A stretch of DNA of 8,001 bases from contig NZ_JADEXF010000112.1 of assembly GCF_015207245.1 (NCBI RefSeq), positions 1 through 8,001 of the forward strand, read 5' to 3'. The translations under genes and the position numbers were made by a program. This stretch comes from Nostoc cf. edaphicum LEGE 07299 (GTDB lineage Bacteria > Cyanobacteriota > Cyanobacteriia > Cyanobacteriales > Nostocaceae). Position 1 is the stretch's first letter, and each line of letters starts with the position of its first letter. Positions 1-7,400 of this stretch are shown in pieces. The notes under the pieces were generated by a model. It did no database searches, was not told the DNA's origin, and worked only from the letters and a program-made list of their open reading frames with translations.

Positions 1-661
1 CTTCTATTGCTTCTGCAAATTTTCCTTTTTCCTGAAAAAGATACCCTAAGTTGTGATAGGCGTAATGATAGTCTGGTTTAATTTTCAGTGCTTCTTGGTA
101 AGAATCGATGGCATCATTGAATCGCCCTTGTTTTTGGAGTACTTCTCCTAAATTAGTATGAGATGATACCAAATCTGGCTGCAATGCAATAGCTTGGCGA
201 TAATATAATTCTGCTATCTTGAAATCGCCTGCCTGTTGCCTAGCTAAAGCAAATTGCTCATTCAACTCTGCGTAGTGGATTTGTTCTTCTGGTGACAGCT
301 TACCTTGAATGTGGAGAATATTATTGATATTAATTTGTACTTCTATGCTGTCATGAAGAATTTCTAATGCTTTTTCATAACAGGCGATCGCTTCTTCTAG
401 CTTACCCTGTTGTTGCAGACTAAACCCCAAACTGTTATGTATTACCCCTGCTTCAGGTTGTAATTGCAAGGCTGCTTGAAAAAATTGTTCTGCATTCTGA
501 TATTGTTCCCGTTCCTGCGCCAGCAGACCTAATCCATAAAATGCCTCTGACTGCTGGGGATCTAAGCCTATAATTTGACGATAAATCTCTTCGGCTTGGG
601 TGAAGCGCTTAGTTTGGTGATATTGACTTGCGAGTTGGAGAGCATCAGGAATTGTGGTCAC
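1..661 (-). CDS. TPR-repeat protein, N-terminal 220 residues (C-terminus beyond left edge)
   Basis: The minus-strand frame is open from a GTG at 661-659 to the window edge, with no stop in 220 codons. The start is chosen because GGAG (complement of 671-674) sits 9 nt upstream. The product is a chain of tetratricopeptide repeats: a degenerate one near residues 4-36, then about 38-71, 72-105, 132-163, 164-197 and one running off the edge from 198. Typical TPR positions are visible, for example SLGFSLQQQGKLEEAIACYE and TNLGEVLQKQGRFNDAIDSY. TPRs are protein-protein interaction scaffolds. No signal peptide or membrane segment is seen in this part, so it probably begins in the cytoplasm. In cyanobacteria such arrays are often fused to a C-terminal enzyme domain (glycosyltransferase, sulfotransferase or kinase-like); whether that holds here cannot be seen. 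It is separated from the peptide gene by 536 bp and a terminator, so it is probably a separate transcription unit. Confidence 0.88.
   Translation of the reverse strand, partial: MTTIPDALQLASQYHQTKRFTQAEEIYRQIIGLDPQQSEAFYGLGLLAQEREQYQNAEQFFQAALQLQPEAGVIHNSLGFSLQQQGKLEEAIACYEKALEILHDSIEVQININNILHIQGKLSPEEQIHYAELNEQFALARQQAGDFKIAELYYRQAIALQPDLVSSHTNLGEVLQKQGRFNDAIDSYQEALKIKPDYHYAYHNLGYLFQEKGKFAEAIE
384..391. repeat. HIP1 octamer GCGATCGC (five copies in the window)
   Basis: The palindrome GCGATCGC occurs at 384-391, 2592-2599, 3281-3288, 5008-5015 and 7229-7236, each inside a coding region. One copy per roughly 65 kb would be expected by chance with even base use. Over-representation of this octamer is a known cyanobacterial hallmark and is the main taxonomic evidence here. 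Confidence 0.95.
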
Positions 662-693
662 GTCGCTTTGCTCCAAATTCAAAATTAACAATC

Positions 694-735
694 CCCATAA
701 ATAAACTTAGGAGCTTGTATCCTTTGATTTATGGG
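694..735 (-). promoter_or_regulatory. Inverted repeat in the probable 5' leader of the TPR gene
   Basis: CCCATAAAT (694-702) is exactly complementary to ATTTATGGG (727-735): a 9-bp perfect stem with 24 nt between the arms. Within the loop AGGA and TCCT (minus strand) can pair further. It lies 32 nt upstream of the TPR GTG, so it would be in the mRNA leader if transcription starts farther upstream. It has no following T-run, so it is not an obvious terminator. A regulatory role is inference only. Confidence 0.35.
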
Positions 736-814
736 CTATAAATACAATCTTTTTTATTTAAAATGTCTTTTGTTCCTATATCTGCAAGGAACTCAAGCTT
801 TTGAAACTTATAAC

Positions 815-832
815 TGATATCGATTGATATCA
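815..832. repeat. Short perfect palindrome TGATATC-GATT-GATATCA
   Basis: Two GATATC palindromes sit 4 bp apart, giving a 7-bp perfect inverted repeat with a GATT loop, about 155 bp upstream of the TPR start. The form resembles a dimeric regulator operator, but no family was recognised and AT-rich DNA makes such palindromes fairly easily by chance. Confidence 0.25.
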
Positions 833-1050
833 TGTCTGCTTGGTTAGTTCTTAAACTTAATTAACAGGAATTTTACTCTTCTCTACCTTTCGGGGGTCTA
901 CGAGAAGCTTAAGGCTACGGTAAAGTCTTCCTCTTATGACTATTAGCCCAGAGTTTTAATTCAGGGCGGTTAAACAACACAGGCTGCAAACTGGGTTGAG
1001 AATTAAATGTTCTAAGTTGTAAAATTTTATTGCAGAAACATTTTTTTAAG

Positions 1051-1071
1051 ACCAAAAGATGTACTTTTGGT
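1051..1071. repeat. Second stem-loop behind the terminator
   Basis: ACCAAAAG (1051-1058) and CTTTTGGT (1064-1071) form a perfect 8-bp stem with a 5-nt loop. On the minus strand it begins directly after the TTTT tail of the terminator at 1076-1108, so the two hairpins stand back to back. It could be a fail-safe terminator for the opposite strand or a 3'-end stabiliser. On the minus strand it is followed by A-rich rather than T-rich sequence. Confidence 0.4.
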
Positions 1072-1108
1072 AAAAGCCGAAGGCTCTTTGCTCATTTGAG
1101 CCTTCGGC
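1072..1108 (-). terminator. Rho-independent terminator of the peptide precursor gene
   Basis: GCCGAAGGCTC (1076-1086) and GAGCCTTCGGC (1098-1108) form a perfect, GC-rich 11-bp stem with an 11-nt loop. On the minus strand the stem is followed at once by TTTT (1075-1072). It lies 90 bp past the stop codon of the precursor gene, in the right orientation. The T-tract is short, so termination may be incomplete. Plus-strand reading gives ATTT after the stem, so weak action on both strands is possible. Confidence 0.75.
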
Positions 1109-1137
1109 ATTTATCAATATACTAAGCTTTCGAGCCT

Positions 1138-1178
1138 AACTCTACTTCCAGAAGTTAATACTTTTTGTAAGTAGAGTT
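1138..1178. repeat. Inverted repeat just past the precursor stop codon
   Basis: AACTCTACTT (1138-1147) and AAGTAGAGTT (1169-1178) are a perfect 10-bp inverted repeat with a 21-nt spacer, starting 20 bp downstream of the precursor stop. On the minus strand no T-tract follows, so it is more likely a 3'-UTR structure protecting the short transcript than a terminator. The role is inferred. Confidence 0.4.
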
Positions 1179-1197
1179 TAATTATTACTACTTGTTA

Positions 1198-1458
1198 CTA
1201 CTGGTAAGAAGTAGAAGCATAGCTTGATGACGAAGCAGTAGCACTGTTAGGAGTAACGGTAGCGTTAGTAAAGGTTACAGCGATGTTGTTAACGCCGCCG
1301 GTTGCTGAAGCATCTGCATCTGCTTGTGCAATGCTGGTGTATTTTCTGACTTCAGGCTTCTTGATTATGATGATGATTTTCTTAGGCTTATAAGAAGAAG
1401 TACCACCAATAATTTCTTCAGTGGTATTTTCCAAGTAGTTCAGATCAGAAATGATCAT
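1198..1458 (-). CDS. Double-glycine leader peptide precursor (bacteriocin-type), 86 aa
   Basis: This is a small secreted-peptide precursor. Residues 1-19 (MIISDLNYLENTTEEIIGG) form a leader ending in Gly18-Gly19, the cleavage signal read by C39 peptidases of ABC exporters. Acidic residues E14-E15 and Ile16-Ile17 precede the GG; position -7 is Thr rather than the usual hydrophobic residue. The predicted core is 67 residues (20-86). It has a basic front with five isoleucines (28-32) flanked by lysine pairs (26-27 and 33-34), then a region rich in Ala, Ser, Thr and Asn ending in YASTSYQ. It has no Cys or Trp, so no disulfides or lanthionines are expected. A second Gly-Gly lies at 54-55. The ATG at 1458 is chosen over a possible 17-residue upstream extension because AGGAG ends 7 nt before it and it starts exactly at the leader. 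The gene has its own promoter and terminator. Its leader sequence resembles small peptides I associate with Nostoc bacteriocin clusters; activity of the core is unknown. Confidence 0.85.
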   Translation of the reverse strand: MIISDLNYLENTTEEIIGGTSSYKPKKIIIIIKKPEVRKYTSIAQADADASATGGVNNIAVTFTNATVTPNSATASSSSYASTSYQ

Positions 1459-1465
1459 TTGAGTT

Positions 1466-1470
1466 CTCCT
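1466..1470 (-). promoter_or_regulatory. Ribosome binding site of the peptide precursor
   Basis: AGGAG on the minus strand (complement of CTCCT) lies 7 nt upstream of the ATG at 1458. It fixes the start at the leader methionine and rules out the longer in-frame reading that begins at 1509. Confidence 0.85.
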
Positions 1471-1533
1471 AAAATTTGTAACTGTTGTTGGGAATCTTGG
1501 TCTAACCAACTTGTTTCGTTTGGCTATACATCT

Positions 1534-1561
1534 AATATACTTTATTCCTCAAAAAAGTCAA
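1534..1561 (-). promoter_or_regulatory. Sigma-70-type promoter of the peptide precursor
   Basis: On the minus strand a -35 box TTGACT (1561-1556) is followed, after 16 bp, by a -10 box TATATT (1539-1534). Each matches the consensus at five of six positions. Transcription would start near 1527, giving an untranslated leader of about 70 nt before the ATG at 1458. This is the best promoter-like element in the window and implies the precursor can be expressed apart from, and more strongly than, the exporter genes. Confidence 0.65.
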
Positions 1562-1891
1562 TGCTTTTTGGAAGATTTTATGATTAAAAAAACTAATGTA
1601 TTTATATTCAAAAATCATTAAAAATAGCCCTAATTGAAGTTATAAAAAACTGCATAACAAATTTAAGCAGAAATTAAAAAATACTGCCTAGCAAGAGTTA
1701 TAGCGATTGGATTTAATTTTAAATAACGCAAATACAGCACTTCGTAGAATATATTTACAAAACACTAAAAAGAAAAAACTATTAAGTTTTGAAGTAAATA
1801 AAACCTGTATCTGCAACATTTTGAAGACTAGATAAATCTCCCACGACTTAGGGTAGATATTTAGCAACAAAAACATTTGAAAATTATGAAA
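1562..1891. other. AT-rich intergenic region between parvulin-like gene and precursor promoter
   Basis: No convincing gene, terminator hairpin or known repeat is seen. A 62-codon minus-strand frame (1876-1688) exists but has no ribosome binding site and an unstructured, AT-driven composition, so it is not called. Only a weak 6-bp inverted repeat (ATGATT 1580-1585 / AATCAT 1612-1617) was noted. The lack of a terminator means read-through from the exporter genes into the precursor remains possible. Confidence 0.5.
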
Positions 1892-2680
1892 TTATTTAGT
1901 TTTGGTGAATAACATATCTATTAATTCCTCTTCTGAACCGTCTGAGTCTATTTGAGTAACTATTTTCATCGTGGTGATTTGTTGCTTTAACCAATCAGAA
2001 AAGGATTCTGTAATGATTTTTTGGCGCAACTGTTCATCTAATTGGGGTTGAATTACTTCTTCCACCCAAATTAAATACACTCCCTTGGGAGTCGTTATCG
2101 GTTTGAGAGCTTCTGGTGGTGCAGCAGCAAAGACAGCGGCTGCAATCTCTGGACGAAAATCTTTGCGGTATCGGAGTCCTTTGTATCCATAAGCACGACG
2201 AGCTTCTGGTTCTGAGATATATAGACGAGCAATATCTGGAAAACTGATTTCGCCTTCTTCTAGGGCATAAAAAAGCTCTAAAGCCAAGTCTCGATCCTCG
2301 AAGACAACTTCGTAGGTAACGGCGGCGATATAATCTAGCTGATGTTCGTAAAAGTGCTTTTCCAGTTGATTGGAAAATAGATGATTCGCTAACTTCCGCG
2401 AAAGGATGTTGTTGTAGGCTAATTCTTCAAACTGATCCACAGAGAGGTGGTGTTTTTCTAGCCATGACCAGGTGTCTTTAGCTTTGACAAGCTTCTTGGC
2501 GAACCTTAAGTTATCTCCTTCTTGCTGTAGTTCTTCTGGCGTGACTGTAATTCCTGCCGCTTGAGCTGCTTCGGCAATAATACTTTGTGATGCGATCGCT
2601 TCCACAACAGCAGGTATCTGACAGGAGAGTTTAAGACTGTGAATGATATTTGAGGTAGAAATGGTCAGATTGTGGGGCAT
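1892..2680 (-). CDS. SurA/parvulin-like peptidyl-prolyl isomerase family protein, 262 aa
   Basis: The protein has a helical SurA-N-like front half (residues about 5-110: NIIHSLKLSCQIPAVVEAIA, then TPEELQQEGDNLR and WLEKHHLSVDQFEELAYNNI) and a PpiC/parvulin-like domain at about 115-208 (GEISFPDIARLYISEPEARR, then ALKPITTPKGVYLIWVEE). It ends in QLDEQLRQKI and an acidic tail. Parvulins catalyse proline cis-trans isomerisation or act as chaperones. Here the two usual active-site histidines appear to be tyrosines (Y123, Y202), so a holding or adaptor role is likely. No signal peptide is seen, unlike periplasmic SurA, so it is probably cytoplasmic. The start is placed at the ATG at 2680, with GGAG 10 nt upstream (2694-2691). 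The frame is open farther up to 2770, but that extra stretch is repeat DNA, and the ATG at 2716 has its GGAGG only 1 nt away. It follows HlyD by 154 bp and probably shares its transcript. Confidence 0.85.
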   Translation of the reverse strand: MPHNLTISTSNIIHSLKLSCQIPAVVEAIASQSIIAEAAQAAGITVTPEELQQEGDNLRFAKKLVKAKDTWSWLEKHHLSVDQFEELAYNNILSRKLANHLFSNQLEKHFYEHQLDYIAAVTYEVVFEDRDLALELFYALEEGEISFPDIARLYISEPEARRAYGYKGLRYRKDFRPEIAAAVFAAAPPEALKPITTPKGVYLIWVEEVIQPQLDEQLRQKIITESFSDWLKQQITTMKIVTQIDSDGSEEELIDMLFTKTK

Positions 2681-2710
2681 AACACGATATCTCCAATAAT
2701 TAAGCGGATT

Positions 2711-2794
2711 GAGCATCCCTCCAGTTTTTCTATGAGACGCTGTTCGCGTTCGCTCAGGGTAGGTGGGCAAAGAGCATATAATGATTCCTCCAGT
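2711..2794 (-). repeat. Duplicated leader segment enclosing a Nostoc-type interspersed repeat
   Basis: On the minus strand ACTGGAGG...ATGCTC occurs twice: at 2794-2772 with 9 nt between the blocks and at 2725-2711 with 1 nt. Between them lies a GC-rich segment (about 2734-2758, complement containing GAGCGAACGCGAACAGCGTC) of a kind I recognise as common between genes in Nostoc-type genomes. The distal copy is a well-spaced ribosome site (GGAGG, 9 nt, ATG at 2777), but its frame stops after seven codons (MLFAHLP, stop 2756-2754). This looks like a repeat inserted into, and duplicating, the leader of the parvulin-like gene. Confidence 0.5.
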
Positions 2795-2834
2795 CTCCTT
2801 TGTCCTGTTTCCTGATTTCAGTGCGATACTTTAA

Positions 2835-4382
2835 CTACATCTCCAAACCGCCCTTTTTCAGTTTTTTGAACGGATCTAGAACAAAGTCAATAACTCGGCG
2901 TTGACGAATGATGACTTCAGCATTTGCTGTCTGACCAGCACCTAATGGAATACGTTTGTTGCCACTTTGGACATACTGCTGGTCTAAGATGATTTCTAAT
3001 TCATAGGTTTCGATGTTGCCTTGGGGTGTTTGGCTAACTTTCGAGTCAGGTGAGATCCAAGTAACTTTTCCTTGCACGATGCCATACTCTTGGAAGGGAT
3101 AGGCATCAAACTTAACTTTTACTGGCATTCCTACCTTCAAAAAACCGCTATCCTGATTAGGCATATTCGCTCTGAGTACAAAGTCTGTTTTTGTGGGTGC
3201 AATTTGGGCAATCCTTTGACCGACTTGTACCACCGCTCCTGGCTTAGTGGTGGGTAATTCAAAAATCACCCCATTAATCGGCGATCGCACCACGCGCTGC
3301 TGAATTTGCAATCTTGTAGATATAAGCTGGCTTTTAGTCTGAGCGATTTCTGATTGCGTTGCTGTTATTTGTGCCTGTATATCTTTTAGCTGCTCCTGAT
3401 TTTTCATTACAGCTAGTTGTCCGGCTTGCGTGGCACTTTTATAACTACTTTGTTCTTCTTGCAGTCGGAGTTTTGCCTGTTTGATATCAGACTCCAACGT
3501 TTTGATAGTTACTTGATAATTATTTAGCTCTTGGGCTAAACGCAATTCGGCTTGTTTAATATCTGATAGAGACTTTTTATAAAGTCGTTTGCTTCCTTGC
3601 TCTTGTTTTTTGATTTCATCAAATTGGGTCGCAGCAACTACCTTATTGTCAACGAGTTTGCTAAAGCGTTCAACTTGCTTAGAATCTATGCTCAAACGGG
3701 CTTCAGCCGATTCTTGATCGTCGCGACTGGTAGCAATTTGCTCCTCTGCTTGCTTAACTAATGATTGTTTTTCTAACTTTTGGAGGTTATAGCTACTCAG
3801 TTTGGCATCCAGGTTTTGCCGCACCTGGTTAAGTTGAGCCATTTTTTCTAATTCTTGGGATTTATTTTGTTGTTCTAAAAGACTCGTTGACATTAGGAGT
3901 TGATTTTTCAGCAATTCCAGTTGGGATTGCCGATTTTGTAGCCCTTGCAATTTGCTCTGGACTTGTTGGAGTTCTGTTTGCAGCAACTCAGAATCCAGTT
4001 CCAGTAAAACCTGTCCGGCTCTAACTGTATCTCCTTCTTTGACTGTAACTGTTTTGACACTCCCAGCAGCCTGAGCGTCTAATTTTTGAGTTGCGCCTTT
4101 AGGTTCCATACGTCCTCTGGCGCTACCAGTTTCATCGACTTTCGAGAGAATTGCCCAAGGCAAGAATAGACCAGCAAAGCCGATGAGCGTATACAACAAA
4201 CCACGAGTCCAAATTCGAGGTAAGGCATTGAGTAGTTTTTCTGTACCATAGTACAAATCTTGACTTTCATTTTCTGCCTCTGTCTGCTCGTCTAACTCTA
4301 CCGATTCCTCTTGCTGTTTGTAACTTTGATATTCATCTTGCTCATCTTGGGGAAGTGGCGACGATCTATTGGGATGTGGCAT
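2835..4382 (-). CDS. HlyD-family membrane-fusion (periplasmic adaptor) protein, 515 aa
   Basis: This subunit links an inner-membrane ABC exporter to an outer-membrane channel. Residues 1-57 are a Glu/Gln-rich cytoplasmic tail. One membrane segment follows at about 61-80 (GLLYTLIGFAGLFLPWAILS). The first half of a lipoyl-like domain is at about 104-130 (AAGSVKTVTVKEGDTVRAGQ), and a long alpha-helical coiled-coil hairpin rich in Gln, Glu, Lys and Leu spans 131-363. The second lipoyl half is at 364-396 (VVRSPINGVIFELPTTKPGA), then a beta-barrel region runs to about 497 and a basic C-terminus ends the protein. The long hairpin fits a type I secretion adaptor rather than a small efflux-pump adaptor. 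The ATG at 4382 lacks a clear Shine-Dalgarno sequence (only TTGGAAA), but no better start is seen. It lies 116 bp after the exporter gene and is almost certainly its partner. No TolC-like gene is in the window. Confidence 0.93.
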   Translation of the reverse strand: MPHPNRSSPLPQDEQDEYQSYKQQEESVELDEQTEAENESQDLYYGTEKLLNALPRIWTRGLLYTLIGFAGLFLPWAILSKVDETGSARGRMEPKGATQKLDAQAAGSVKTVTVKEGDTVRAGQVLLELDSELLQTELQQVQSKLQGLQNRQSQLELLKNQLLMSTSLLEQQNKSQELEKMAQLNQVRQNLDAKLSSYNLQKLEKQSLVKQAEEQIATSRDDQESAEARLSIDSKQVERFSKLVDNKVVAATQFDEIKKQEQGSKRLYKKSLSDIKQAELRLAQELNNYQVTIKTLESDIKQAKLRLQEEQSSYKSATQAGQLAVMKNQEQLKDIQAQITATQSEIAQTKSQLISTRLQIQQRVVRSPINGVIFELPTTKPGAVVQVGQRIAQIAPTKTDFVLRANMPNQDSGFLKVGMPVKVKFDAYPFQEYGIVQGKVTWISPDSKVSQTPQGNIETYELEIILDQQYVQSGNKRIPLGAGQTANAEVIIRQRRVIDFVLDPFKKLKKGGLEM

Positions 4383-4426
4383 GGTTTTATTTCCAATAAA
4401 AGTAGATGGGGAGTGAGGGGGAAATC

Positions 4427-4451
4427 AATTCAAAATTCAAAATTCAAAATT
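4427..4451. repeat. Heptanucleotide tandem repeat (AATTCAA, about 3.6 copies)
   Basis: The unit AATTCAA is repeated exactly three times plus AATT within the 116-bp gap between the exporter and HlyD genes. Short heptamer tandem repeats in gaps are a known trait of heterocyst-forming cyanobacteria. In the same gap two diverged heptamers, TGCCCAA and TGCCCCA (4485-4498), end right beside the exporter stop codon, resembling another common Nostoc repeat type. Confidence 0.7.
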
Positions 4452-4498
4452 GTTTACGCAGAGTCTCGTCGAGAATAAAAAGACTGCCCAATGCCCCA

Positions 4499-7400
4499 TC
4501 AACTAACTTGAGACATCTGTTGTTGATTCAGGTAGTAATAATGACCTTTTTTAGCGATTAATTCGTCGTGGGTACCGCTTTCTACCAAAATACCTTGATC
4601 TAAAACCAGGATTAAGTCCGCGTTACGGACTGTAGAGAGGCGATGGGCAATAATTACACTTGTGCGTCCTTTAAGAATTGTTTTGAGGTTGTTTTGAATA
4701 ATCCGTTCTGATTCTGAATCGAGGTGACTAGTGGCTTCATCAAACAGTAATAACCGAGGATTTCCGAGCAAAGCACGAGCAATAGCTAGGCGTTGGCGCT
4801 GTCCACCAGAGAGCATTCCGCCGCTTTCACCAATTTCGGATTCGTAACCCAGCGGTAATTTTTGAATAAATTCATCGGCTCCAGCATATTTTGCTGCTTG
4901 GATAATTTGTTCTGAAGAAGCATTTGGATTAGCAATCGCAATGTTTTCGCGAACAGTTCCACCAAACAGAAAAGTATCTTGGTCTACAACGCCGACTTGG
5001 GAACGCAGCGATCGCATAGATACACTGGTGATATCATTACCATCAATGAGTATTTTCCCATCTGTCGGTGGGTATAAACCCAAAATCAATTTACTGAGAG
5101 TTGTTTTTCCAGAACCGCTGCGCCCTACGACTGCAACCATCTGTTCTGGCTTAATTTCAAAGTTGAGATTTTCTAATACGTTAGTGTCGCTTTCTGAGTG
5201 ATAACGAAAGGTAACATTCTGAAAACAAATGTTACCGCGGAGTTTACCCAACGACTTGCGGGGTTTAGTTTCTAAGTCTTCTTCTGGTTCCGCCTCCAAC
5301 ACATCATTAATCCGTTCAGTGGAAATCACGATTTCTTGTAATTCATTCCACAGCAAAGCCAGTCGTTGGAAAGGACTCAAGACGTTACCCACTAACATAT
5401 TGAAAGCAACTAATTGTCCAATAGTTAGTTCGTTATTAATTACCTGGGTTGCTCCGTACCACAGCAATGAAGTATTTACAAAGGTGTGGATGACGCCACT
5501 GATAATTTGCAAACGATTGTCAATTATTTGAGCATTAAAGTCTTTTTTGATTAAATCATTTAGCAGTTCCTCCCAACGCCAACGCACTGTCTGTTCAATT
5601 GCTAATGAGCGGACGGTACGAATTCCGCTTAAAGATTCTATGAGATAGCTTTGTTCTTTGGTAGCTGCATTAAAAATATCTCTGGAGATACGGCGCAAAA
5701 TACTTGTGCTGGCCAGCGCCAAGATAAAAAATGGCGGTACAGTACACAGCACGAATAATGCCATCCGCCAGCTATAGGAAAACATCAAAGCCAGATAAAC
5801 TACTAATGTCAGCATATCCAACACAATCGAGAGTGTCTGACCAGTAAGGAAGTTCTGAATTTTCTGGTTTTCTTGGATGCGCGAGATTATATCCCCAACG
5901 AAACGCGACTCGAAATAAGCAAGGGGCAAACGGAAGGTATGTTTGATGAAGCCTACGAGTAAGGCGATACTAATGCGGTTAGCAGTGTGAAATAAGAGAT
6001 ATTGCCGTACACCGTTGACAGCAACACCAAACAACCCAAAAACAATCATTCCCAAACCAATGGCGTTTAAGGTTGGAACACTGCGTTGCACAAGTACTCT
6101 GTCGAGCAACAACTGGGTAAATACTGGCGTTACTAACCCAAATAATTGAATGACTATCGAAGCTATAAAAATTTCTAGCAGTGTTCGATAGTGAGGTTTG
6201 ACTAACTCAAAAAATTTCCAGAAGCTTCTACTTTCGTCTTTAGCACTTTTTAGTAGAGCTGTAGGTTGCAATAACAATGCATAACCAGTCCAACCTGCTT
6301 GAAATTCAGCTTTTGTCAGACTGCGTTGACCAAGAGCCGGGTCACATACAATCACCCGCTTTTTGGTGATTTCATAGACAACAATAAAGTGTTTACCTTC
6401 CCAGTGAGCAATTGCAGGTAAAGGTTGTTCTGCTAATTTATCAAGGGTAGCTTTCACTGGACGGGTGGCAAAACCCAGGTATTCTGCTGTTGCTGCCATA
6501 GCCTTTAGGGATGCACCGTTGCGAGTGACATTGGTCATATCCCGTAAGCGATTGATACTAAAATGTTTGCCCCAATAGTTACCAATCATCACCAAGCAAG
6601 CAGAGCCACAATCAGCTGCACTTTGTTGGGCATAGAAGGGATAGCTTTTGGTAATCCGCTTCCACCAATGCCCCATTTGTACTTTCGGACTGGGAAAGTA
6701 AAAACGTGATTTTTTTGTTGGCTGTTGTTGTGATTGCTTCTCTTTTTGGGGAAAAGGAATAATTTTAGATTTTGGAGATGGGGAAGTTTTTTCTCTACTA
6801 CCTAATCTTCTGCGATGTACTGAGCCGATAGTTGTGTCCTCAGTCTCCAATTCCGTTTCGCTGACACTCATGGCAAAAGCCCACTCCCCCAACTCCGGGA
6901 AGTATTCTAGTGCTGTTTGCATCTGGTCGTTTTTCAGAATGTAAGCAATCGTTGGTAGCGTTGTTTGCCAATCTCCTTGTTTTGGTTGAGCAAAGATTGT
7001 ACCTGGTGTCAAAGAATCGCCTTCTGAATGCCGCAGTTGACCTTTGTACAATAGCCACAACTGTGAATCTTGAGATATTTCTGGACTTACAGAGCCAGTG
7101 TCTAACTGGTGCCGCTCAAACAAAGATAAGGCTTTGAGCATTCCTGAAACTTGTGATGTATGGCGTGGGAATTGTGATACTTGGCGACATAACAACAACA
7201 AATCCCAAAGTTCTGCACGGGCAAATAGGCGATCGCGAATGTTAGGATACTTGTCTATCAACCTTTGCAATGCTTCTTGCCTAAAATAGCCAAGTTTTAG
7301 GCTTGTCGAAGCTCTAACTACATAAGGACTAAAGTTAGCTTCGGGAAACAAAGTCAATTCACCAAAGACAGACCATGCACCAAAGGTAGTAATTAAATTC

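Noticed and set aside
1459..1509. 17-residue N-terminal extension of the precursor frame
   Set aside because: AGGAG lies 7 nt before the inner ATG at 1458, which begins exactly at the leader. The extension overlaps the predicted untranslated region downstream of the promoter.
1688..1876. 62-codon minus-strand frame between the parvulin-like gene and the precursor
   Set aside because: No ribosome binding site, no recognisable motif, and its residue content (Phe, Leu, Ile, Lys, Asn) is what AT-rich non-coding DNA gives.
2681..2770. 30-residue N-terminal extension of the parvulin-like protein from a TTG
   Set aside because: It is encoded partly by interspersed repeat DNA, has no good ribosome site for the TTG, and the SurA-like homology begins at about the inner ATG at 2680.
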